64,000 nt of DNA from Owenia fusiformis (taxonomy: Eukaryota; Annelida; Polychaeta; Sabellida; Oweniidae), in NCBI GenBank assembly GCA_903813345.2, contig CAIIXF020000007.1:3911730-3975729 (forward strand), given 5' to 3'. Below, piece by piece: positions 47,601 through 59,600 of the stretch. Below the pieces are notes generated by a model. The model ran no database searches and was not told the DNA's origin. It worked only from the letters and a program-made list of their open reading frames with translations. A program made the position numbers and the translations under genes. Position 1 is the first letter of the stretch, and every line of letters starts with the position of its first letter.

Positions 47601-50600
47601 GATCTTATTGACATATGGATTGTGATTTCACATTCCAATTAAAACAATGTGATTTATTCTCTCATTGGTTGACTCAAAATGTTGAAGATGATTATATATT
47701 TATTCAAATGATCACAAAGAAATTAAAAAGTAATTATGCACTTCAATGGAAACAGGATATTCTTACTTTTCCTGTTCTTAGAACTTATATAAAATTCAAA
47801 AATACTTTCACCAAAGAATTATATTTAAGCATTCAAAATAAAAAGTATAGACATGCATTAACTAGGCTCAGGATGAGTTCACATAAATTACAGATAGAAG
47901 TTGGGCGGTACTCAAAACCAAAGCCAAAACCCACAAGTGAAAGGTTGTGTAGTGAATGTGGGGTAATTGAGGATGAGCTTCACTTTATCACAAGCTGTAC
48001 AAAGAACTTAAAACACAGAGAGCTTTTGTTTGAAACTTTAGAATCTGATCTGAAACAGTGCAAAGATCCAGATAAACTGTTTGAAACTATTATGTCTAGT
48101 AAAAGCTCTCATGTTAACTTACATTTAGCCAAATTTGTATATCACTCTTTTAAAAATTTGGAAAATGATTAATATTATGTAAACATTTTTTTTTAAAACA
48201 CATGTATTATGGATACACCACACTGATATCATACCCTGACATGTGAAACTGATGTAAAGTAGTTTTGTAGTATGTAGTTGTAGTTTGTAGTTTTTTGTAC
48301 ACTGTAGTGACTGATATGTCATTTACATGACATGGTTATTGAGTCAATAAAAGATATATATATCCTTATAAGAATAAATAAACTTTTAAAGTTTTTTTAA
48401 CATTGTGTCAATGGGGATTTAGCCCAACCTTTTTTAGACAACTAAAAAATCTTTTTATTTGAATAAAGGTAAATAATGGTGCAAATCAAAGTTGTTTTGA
48501 TAGAAAATTACATACAGAATTCAAATATGCCATCAAATAGAAGAAATTGTTAAAAATGCAGATCTCATGCAAAATCAAACAAAACTTTAACGAGATTTCA
48601 AAGAACTTTGTGTGTAATATATGAATTATTTTTCCATATGATACTGCCCAGCCAGTATTATATGTTCATCTTCACATGAATTTTGAAAAATATTACTAAT
48701 CTTATCAACTTTTGATGATCATAATCATAAAATTGCTCAAATAAATTACATTCATTATGATATACATAAAAAGCTATAAGATGACAAAAAATATACTTAG
48801 CCTAACTGTTGGTCCATTGCAAATTGTACCTAATATAAATAATAAACTAGTTGTCTTTAAATTATTTATGAATATACAGTTGGGGACAAAAATAAATGAC
48901 AGGTCGATTTTCGATCACCATTTCCTAATTATGGTGGTCTGAAAGCCCATAATTTCCAATATTGTCTAGATACATATCCCTTAAAATTTGTATATTTTAC
49001 ATTTTGTATAATCTCATCCACTGATTTATGGCCTCTTGTAAATTCTCTTATTTTTAACATGGGAAATCCTCACTTCAGCAAATCCACCTGTCATTTATAT
49101 ATGTCCCCAACTGTAATTGTAATGTTCAATACTCACTGTCAGAAAATGGTAGCAGAGGTATTGAGACAAAGTCATAGGCGATATTATTTGCTTTCATCAT
49201 TAAAGCCAGTGCTCGACAAGGCTGGGAAAGGAAGTCTCCGTGTAGTTTAGGACCCATGTTGCTCGCTGAATTGATTCTTCTCTTGTACGATGAGTATATG
49301 CGTTAGAGAGGTTAGCTTCAATGTGCCAGGACCTCTGAACTCTCTACGTGTTTTGTAATGAAAACAGAAAACTCCTTCGTTTGTTTAGATTGTGTTGCTA
49401 AATAACTAAACAAACAGTTTGACCTGCATTGAAAGCATTATTTAAATCTTATCAAAGAAAATATGTGTATTACATAATATTTAGTTTATATATGGTATGG
49501 CAAGGCCAAAGTAAATAAATCGTCTGTTTTTTTCTCCTATTTTTTTTGTTTTAAATTTCAAATCAGTAGTACAGTTATTCAAAGTTATTTTATCATATTA
49601 ATAACATAACAAGGATTTAAAATGTAAAGTATTTTTATAAATTTTAATCGAAAATACGTGTTTTGTCCCCTTGTCACCTTGACTACGATATTAAATGATT
49701 GCTTCACTTTATTTTTGATTGCCTTGGCCTCAATAAGCTACCCTTGTTGATAAAGAGCAAAGTGTATTCAATCATAAGTAATCCTTTGAGTAAATGGACC
49801 AGTTAGATTTAAATGCTGTGTCATCATGACTTACCTGAAATTTGTATACAACATATAAATGAATTCAATTTTTGAATGCATTGAATGACTATTACAATAT
49901 AGCATGTAGCAACGACTTCAGTTTTTGAATTAACTAACATTTTGAAAACAGTAAATCATTTACCTCTCAATTCAAAAATAGAATCACCTATTTGTAACAT
50001 TTCTATGCATGCATATATTATACATATATATTTAAACAACTTTGGATTATAGTCTTACCCAATGTTATCAAAATGTGCTATGTGAAGCTTTTCAATTTAA
50101 TTTCAAAAAGTTGATTTTGAAGGACTTTCTGTTAAAAATGTGCTTTTATTCCAAATAAAATTTTAATTATCATGCACATACAGTAGAACCTGTATATCTG
50201 AACACCTGACTAGACTAATCCGAACACCTCCCAATCTGAACACTTTTTTCAGTCCCAATTTTTTCCTCCAATTGACTCCCATGTTGAAAACAACTTGAAA
50301 TGTGAACACCTCTCAATTTGAACAGTGAACAGTCATATTTGAAAATTAACCTGTCTAATCTGAGCACTTTACATAATCTCACATGTTTCATACAAAATAA
50401 GATAGTTTTTAAAAAACTGAAAAGTAAATGAAAACCAGTGCTGCCATCTTTTATACAGATTTTTTCTTGGGACAGACTTCCATTGACTTCCATATTAAGA
50501 TCTTCAAAAAGTGACTTTATTTCATGATTTATCAAAAAGTGTTGGTTGAATCTGTTTAAAACTTGATTGATATTTCATATGATGAAATTCTCGTTGCGTT

Positions 50601-53600
50601 GCTTCTGTATGGGATGCTATCTTGGATTTCTTAGTACTCACGTAACATTTACCTGATCTTTTCCATATTTTTGTACCTTGCTAACAATACTCTTGGGCTA
50701 CTCTGTATGAATTTTCAGTAAATTTGGTTTATCAGTTGCCAAGAAAATACTTGTGAAATGGTGTCTAAATTTTTGGACACCCGATATATGTGGTATTGAC
50801 ATTAGTATGTTACATTTGTTCACAAAATAAATACTTTTAATATATATTTTTAATTCGCATGTCCATTTATTTAATGCATTTAATGACTATACATTTACTA
50901 TACATGTACATGCTTTTATTACATATGTTTTACAGTTATTTTTAGTATTAGTACTCTTACTATACCAACATACACAGTCAATTTACATCCATGTGTAATC
51001 CATCCCTCAAAGATCACATAGAATGATTCATTCAGATAAATTCACGCAGAATCTAGAATCCACACAGATTCCTCAATGTATTTTCCATGTGGATTCTGCA
51101 TAGATGAGATTAAGGATGTAATATATGCATTATTATCACCACCAAAAATGGTGACATATTGTCATCCCTCCAACTTTTATTGTGGTTGGTGTTCGGCGGT
51201 TGGTGTTCGGCGGTCAGCATCTGTACCAAATGCCATGTGCTGACATTTTTCATTTATACTTTACTCCATAATAATGCAGTTATCAACATATACTTCACAA
51301 TCAGTTGCTACATATACTTTATATGTTTACTACTGTTTCCAGGACTACAGAGAGTCAGAAGCCTAAGACTACAGAGCACACTGGAGGGACACAACCGAGT
51401 ACAAGTCTTATACTCAGAGCAGAGCCCACAGTTGTGACCATCCTTAAGGTACAATTTCAAATCATTGAGAACTACCTCAGTCACATTTGATCTTGGGCAA
51501 CTGTACAGTGGCTGTATCTTCCTAAAACCCAGAGAGAAATTAGCAGCATGAAATATAGGGATAAGCAGTATGATATAGGTTTTCTTTATCGATTTTGAGA
51601 ACTGTATAACAGCCACCAGACCACTGTCATAGAGCAAATGTGACTGAGCCTTTAGATACCTCTACCTATTCATAATGGTATGAATTCAATAAATCTACTT
51701 TTGAGAAAAAGTTTGGTTAATTTTTCTGGAGCTTATATTTAGCACCATGTCACATTATGCATAACTCATATCAGGTTTGCACTTTGCTGATCTTTCAACA
51801 TAATTTTAACAAATGTACAATGCATTCTATAAAAATGTGTAAATATCCACATCGAACTCCCATGCAGTGTTTGGATTAGACACTGCGGCGGGCAGATGAA
51901 GAAAATCACCAAAGTCTTGTGAAAATAGTCCACTTTTGCCGTCATAGATGTGGTCAATTTTACAATCAGGTGACCTGAGCATGGGACAAGAACCAATCCC
52001 GTCAATAGTTTATGCAAAGTTGCCATGCTTATGTTGAGATTACTGCCCGCCGCAGTGATATGTTGAAGACTAGAACTGCCAAGGAGTATGTATCCATATA
52101 AAATTCATTAATAAATATTGGTAATTGGAAATACTCAGCATGTGGATCTACCTTAAAGGTCAAGAGTGAATTGAAGACATGATTTATATTTATTCTTTAT
52201 TTTACATATACTGTATAATGTTTATTTTTATTTTATTTGTTTATATATCATTTTATTTATTTACACATCATATGGAAGAACTCCAAGTTGTTGGTAAAAT
52301 GTGTTGTTGGGATCGGGGATTTGAATTTCCCACTTGTAAATACATGTGTCCTTGTCCCTCTCCGTGTTCTCCACAACCATCACCTCATCATAGTGTAATA
52401 TAGTCTTATACATAGCACATGTTGAGAGGAACATGCTCAAATTCGCTCTTGATAGAGAACTCCAAAACACTGCATGATTGTGGGAATGTGTATTTAAATA
52501 TAATTCAGTCTCTTGTTGTTTCACTGCACCAACTTGGTGTATTGCTGTTAGAGTGTCAGTTACGTCAATGACAGGGATCTGCATTTTGTTAGCATACACC
52601 ATCAGCCATGAATCGAATCCTGGCTGGCTAACTACAAAGGGTGGAACTTCCGACCATGGGAATCCTGATTTTCGAGCAAAAAAAAAGTCATATGCACCTC
52701 TGTGTTTATCTAGGATAGAGCTGTTACTTAATTTCATTATTTCATCTTCATCACCCGTTTTTAACTTTTTAAATTCCCATTTGTTCCGACTAACCTGTAG
52801 AAAGTTAACCTGGTATCTGCTACCGAGGATTAAGTAGCCGCTAATGTAGTTTTTCTCGGCAAAATCTAAAATTGCTTGAAATGTGTCTTCAAGTTCTATA
52901 CTGTTGAAAAGAATGTCTCCATTACAGTATCCATAAAACTCACTTTCATAGTGTTTTTCAAGATCAATTAACATTTCACGTAACATTGGTCGTCTTGATA
53001 TCGTCATTTTGGGAAATACAGGTAAAATATCACAGTCAAATGTTTTGCAGTTTTCTGCATGTACAGTTGAATTGCTGTAAACTACAATGTTTGTTTTCAG
53101 TTTTGATTTGATGAAATTCCAGTTTAGTAATGTATTATTCTGGACTTGGAATCTCATTTCTTCATTTTCAGAAAATGTTGTGCAAATCGTCAAGAATGTT
53201 GACGATTCAACAGTTTTCTTTTTCTTAATTTCAAAGTTGAATGTTCTGTTTTGGTTATTGGTTAAATCTCCTGTTATCCGTTTTACATTTTTCTCAACTT
53301 TTTCTTCAAAATCTTTTTTTACATTCTTCCCAGATTTTTCTTTCAAATGCTTTTCTTCATATGCCCTAAGATCCTCTTGATTTATATCATCAGTTTGGGT
53401 GGTAAGTTTGTGATGTCTAAGTCTAGCCATTTCTATAGCTATAAAGCTGAACATAAGGTGTATGCTTCCAATCAGTACACTCGTGCAGAGCAACATTTTC
53501 CATAGCTTATATTTTGCCATAATGGTAACATTTTATTGTTAATGGTGCCTTTTGAAATCAAAGTTGTTAACCTTCATTTACAATTACTAGATACTTGTGT

Positions 53601-56600
53601 AATGACAAGTTAAATTGATGATGCAATGACTGCTTTGTTAGAGGCATTCAAAAGTTACTCCCGCCATATCTTTCAAAACACATTTTGATATCATTAAATT
53701 AGGTTTGTTAAGGATCAGACTTTGTTCTTGTGCTATTGTACTATCCTCAATTAAATCCTGATTTGATTAAACTTGGGGTCAATTTGATTTTCATGGCTAA
53801 CATGTTTTAAACATACATGTAGTTTTAAATACAGGTTGTGTTATAAATTAGTGTTATCGTGTGCCTGAAGGGAAAGATGTCAAGAACTCACATTTATTTC
53901 GACAGGTCCCTCTAGACCTATGTATTGTACAGTACATGATGCATTGGAATCTTGAGAAACTTCAGGATACAAAGATTGTTACTCTGGAAAGATGGGTCAC
54001 TTGTGTTTGTGAGCGTCCTGATATTTTTTGTGCTAAGAAAGCATTTTCAAAATCTTTTCAAAAATCTGCTTTTCTTTAATATTAAGTTGATTCCCTTTTC
54101 TAAAACATGGCATTAATTTTATGATATCATATTTTTTTATTTGAAGTCAAAATCTTTTCTTTTTCAATCATCATATGGGAGAACTCCAAGTTGTTGGTAG
54201 AAATCATTGTTTGGATCAGGGATTTGAATTTTGTACTTATAAACACATACGTTTGCATCCCTCTCCATATTTTGTACTACTTTAACTTGTCCCTGGTCAT
54301 ATATAGTTTTATACAATGCACACGTTGCTACAAACATACTTGAATTTGCTCTCAGTAATGAACTCCAAAATACTGCGTGATTATGAGAATGTGTGTTGAT
54401 ATAGAATTGGTTCTCTTGTTGTTTCACTGCACCATACTGATGTACTGCCGTTAGAGTATTTGTTACATCAATGACAGGAATTTCCATCTTATTTGCATAA
54501 ATCATCATCCAGGAATCAAATCCGGCCTGGCTCACCACAAAGGGTGGAATTTCCGCCCATGGAAATCCTGATTTTCTAGCGAAGAAAAAGTCATATGCAC
54601 CTCTGTGTTTATCAATGAAAGAATTTTCAGTTTTAGTTAATTCCATTATTTCATTTTCATCACCAATGTTTATCTTTTTGAATTCCCTTTTGCCATCTCT
54701 AAAATGTTGAAAATTTACTTGATGTCTACTGCCAAGGATTAAGTAACCATTGATGAAATTTTGCTCTGCAAAATTTAGAATTGCTTCAAATGTGTTCTTG
54801 AGTTCTTTACCATTGAAAAGAATGTCTCCGTTACAATAACCATAAAACTTGCTTGCATAGCGCTTTTCCATATCAAGAAACATCTCACGTAACATTGGTC
54901 GTTTTGATATTGTCAGTTGTGGAATCAGAGGTGAAATATCACAGTCAAATGTTTTACAGTTTTCTGCATGTTCAGTTGAATTGCTGTAAACAACAATGTT
55001 TGTTTTTAAGTTTGATTTGATATAATTCCAGTTTAGTAATGTGTTATTCTGGACTTGGAATCTCATTTCTTCATTTTCGGAAAATGTTGTGCAAATCGTC
55101 AAGAATGTTGAAGATTCTATATTTTTATCCACAGTTTTAGTGTTTAGTTTGGTATTTTCACCAGATTTATCCTTAAAATTATCACTGGATTTTATATTCT
55201 CAGCATTTTCACCAGATTTTATGTTCACATTATCAACAGATTTTCCCATCACACTTTCACCTGATTTTTCCTTCACATTTTCACCAGAATTAATTTCCTT
55301 CACATTTTTATCAGATTTGTCTTTCACATTTTCTAGTGATTTTCTCATTTGCTCATGTTTCAGCCTGTAGTATTCAAGCTTTTCTTCCTCTTCATTAAGC
55401 CCTATCTGATTTATATCAATTTGATTGGCATGATTGTCGATCTGTACAGACACCTGGTTGTTTTTAGCTATCTGTATAGCTATATAACTGAACAGAAGTT
55501 GTGTGCCTCCGAATAGAACACTCATGCAAATCATTAGTTTCCATAGTTTCTGTTGAGCCATCTTGTTTTTCACCCGGATTTTGCCTCTAATATTGCCTTT
55601 ATCCTGTCTTTCTTTTTATATCATTGTTAAGAATGAAAATATGGTTAATTAATGAACTAACTAGTATGCATTTATTTATGACTCACATGTAAAAATATTA
55701 ATGTATGTTCTATTTACTAGCATTGTGAAAGGTATTCTATCAAAACCAAAATCCCAGCACCCATTTACTTTCATAAAACTCAGAGTTGTTTAGGAGATTC
55801 ACATACGGGTACCTGTAATTCAAATATTGATCAAAATGATTTAATCAATCAAAAGGATAGTGATATGAGTTTTGAATATAAATTAAGTTTTGAGATGAAA
55901 TAAAATGTAGAATTGATATATATATTGAGAAAATCCCTTTACTTGAACATTAAGCTGAGAGTGATTGTGATGAATTGGAATTGGTAGTTGCCTAAGGGTG
56001 CATACTGTCGTTTATTATTAAATAATGTTAGACAGGACTAGAGGTCAATCTAGCATTGGATGTGTTGTCTCCAATTTCTCTTGACTGTAACCCAATAAGA
56101 CAAGTTTTCAACATTTTGTCTCATAGAATCTTTAATTGCTCTAATTTTAATCTGATCTATAAATATTATGTTTCAACCCCAATTTAGAGTGTGGAAGATG
56201 TTCGTATAAACTAGATATTGAAAATTCTATTTTAGACTCAAGATTTCCCGATTTTAATCTTTAGAAAGCTACGATTTTGACCTTGGATAGTGAGTTTCTT
56301 GATTTTTGTGGAACTCTGGAAATAATGAAGTTTGGTACAGCAAGTTTTGGAATCAGAATCCTGATAAAATTTCCTATAACCTGATACCATGGGCTTTCAA
56401 CAGAATGTTTGGATCGATATATATTAGAGACAAGCATCTGAAAATAAAGACTCTTTTAAGAAATTGGCAAAATACAGACATTATAAGACTCTCCGAGCTA
56501 TTAGAATATTAGCATTTGTGGTCTTAAATTGTTTTGACCTATTTTTGAAAAATCTTACCATTTTGAAGACAATGAATCAAGAGTCAGGTATCAATTCTGA

Positions 56601-59600
56601 TTTCAGATTTCTGACCTCGGAAAAAGATTTAGCCATTGATATACTCATATCTTGGAATTTAGAGAACTTTTATGTTCAAGGACTATTTTTTAGGGAACAT
56701 ATTTTTTTAAATTGTGCAACATAATTTCTTATACTGATGATTATGGTGTATTTTACAGACCCTAGATGCAGACTACTCCAAGACACTAGATTCCTTACAA
56801 GGTGTCCTTGGTCACATGATCTCTGGGAAAAGCTTTGAATTAATTAACATGGCTGCCACCGCAACAGGGAAGCTACAAAGCTTCACGATTAAACTGATTA
56901 AGTAAGCACAAATTAATATAGAGAGTGACTGGGTGGAGCAAAATTTGAACTTGGTACAACCTAGAAATAAAGATAATTTCTCAACTTGTAATGATTTAGG
57001 AAAATCACATAATTTTTCATATCACCACCAAAAGTGAATATCTAAATAAATAAATAAATATTGTTATGGTCTCCAACTTTATTTTTTTTGAGTGGCATTC
57101 AGACTTCAGCGTTTAGCATCTGTAACAAATGGCAGGTGATTAGATTTTGCATGTTAATTGTTTGTTTTTATCAAAGTTAAGAACTGATTAGTTTTTGGGC
57201 ATTCTGGGTAAATTTTAAGGTGGCCATTTTGGATTTTCCATCCTAAAATCTTCACTTTCAAGACTTGTCTACAGGTTTCCAGCCAAACCATTTGACGGAT
57301 TCATCTGAAATTTTCAGGGATGTTTCTAACTTTCTACGTACCAAAGTTAAGAACTGATTAGTTTTTTGGCATTCTGGGTAAAATTTAAGGTGGCCATTTT
57401 GGATTTTCCATCCTAAAATCTTCACTTTCAAGACTTGTCTACAGGTTTCCAGCCAAACCATTTGACGGATTCATTTGAAATTTTCAGGGATGTTTCTACG
57501 TATCAAAGTTAAGAACTGATTAGTTTTTGGGCATTCTGGGTAAATTTTAAGGTGGCCATTTTGGATTTTCCGTCCTAAATTCTTCACTGTCACACTGCTG
57601 TGTTTTAGGTACGATATTGTTCAGTCTGTGCCTTGTTTGTTCTCATTTTTCATAATTATTTTCATTTCCATTACTAAACCTAACATCTTACTTCAATTTC
57701 CATCTGATTAACCTCATTTGATTAAAACATGCTGACTGGCAATTTTTATTCAATTTATAGGTTTAATGAGTTTACAAAGCATTCCAGTGGAGAAGGTAGC
57801 AAAACTTCACAGACAAGAGCCCTCCTCTTTGATATCACATTCCTAATGCTTTGCCATATCACACAACTACATGGTTCTGAGGTATGCTTTAAACATTCCT
57901 TATGTTAAAAGTTTAAGTAATTAAACTTATTTTAAAGTAGGAGCAAATGATGTAAGGTTACTACTTTCTGGTGCTGCGTTTGTATATACGATTAAAATAT
58001 ATATATTTGAAAATTGATTATAAAAACAGAAAATAACAGAAGAAGTAATTCAGTCACTACCGGTTTCACTTTTATTCTTCAGGTAACTGATTATCATTTA
58101 AATCGCACATTATGACATGAAAAATATTTTTCTCAGATTGTTGCGAGTCACCCAGAGAGTAAGGATGCCTTCTTCACCCAGTGGGCGTTGAAATGTCTGC
58201 CAGAAGATGGAAAATTTAAGTGCTTAGACCTTTTTCCAATGGCTGATGCAAACAAAGTGGAGGTCCTGTTGGGCCAGTTCAACCCTGGAGGAGAGTTTAA
58301 AACAAGGTTAGATCAGCTACATATATGTAACTCTTACATGGTACTTTTCATGATTTCCTTATGTAGTTGGATTTGTATTGTGCCATTATTCATCTTCAGA
58401 ATTTCTCAAAGACAAAAATATTTCATTTGAATTCATTTATGCTCAATTTTCACTGTTATTTAGAAACTTATACTGCTCAGTTGTGTCTGCTTACTTGGAT
58501 GTTTATTTATTCCATTTTATAAAGTACTGACAGAGCTTGATATCTTGAAATGATTTGCACAATCTTAAATTTTAATAAATTTCTGCAAACATACTTTTGA
58601 ATCCTAAAAAGAAGCTTCAAGAATTTGTCATTTTATTTTCCTATTTATTGCATATTGGCATTTTACATGTCTTTTCAGTCTAAATTGCATATTGGCATTT
58701 TACATGTCTTCAGTCTAAATTGCATATTGGTATTTTACATGTCTTCAGTCTAAATTGCATATTGGCATTTTACATGTCTTTTCAGTCTAAATTGCATATT
58801 GGTATTTTCTATGTCTTTTCAGTCTAACAAAATGGCATGAGGTCTGCACCAATGCCCCATTTGCCATTGAACAGTTTCTACTGGCCTGGGAACAGGGAGC
58901 GATTACAGAGACAACTGTCAAGGTATTATTACCATTTAGAATGTTATCATGGCCTCAGTGGTCAATAAAAAATGTGTAGATTTAGGAAGAAACAAACAAA
59001 TCAGACAAGGATTCTGTATTTACAATTGAATCAATAGAAAAGTTAAACAAAGGTATATCAATTACTTAGCCAATACTTCAAGGGTGAAGTTTGTTGTATT
59101 TACAATTGAATCAATAGAGCATGTCCTAAAAGTTGAAACAAAACCAAATCCATTGTATTTATTTAAATTCTTTTCTTACAAAGCGTCTTAGACAATATAT
59201 CAAAGTTTTTTGTATTTCCATTTGAATCAATAGGCCATGCCCTTAAAGTTGAAACAGAAGCAAATCAATACTAATATACTATTTCTTTAAATACGCATTC
59301 TTATCTTTTAGAGTGTCTTAGACAATATCAAGAGCAAGGTATGTTGCATTCCTGTTGTTGTTTGTGCCTGGTTGACCAGCTATATTCATGTACTGAGTGA
59401 GGAACACCAGGAAAAAGCAAGGGAGGTTCTCAGATATTTGCTCACACCCATGTCTCCTGAGTCTGTTGATGCTAACTTCCTACAGTACTACAGTGACAGG
59501 TCAGTGATAATTTGATAATAAGGGATGGGACTTTTTTATAGATAATTAATACAGGCCCATAGCCAGCTTTTGATAAGGGGGTTCAGTTTTTGAAAAAAGG

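Noticed and set aside
52478-55370. Plus-strand frames of 97-119 codons over the glycosyltransferase-like genes
   Set aside because: They are antisense shadows of the minus-strand genes.
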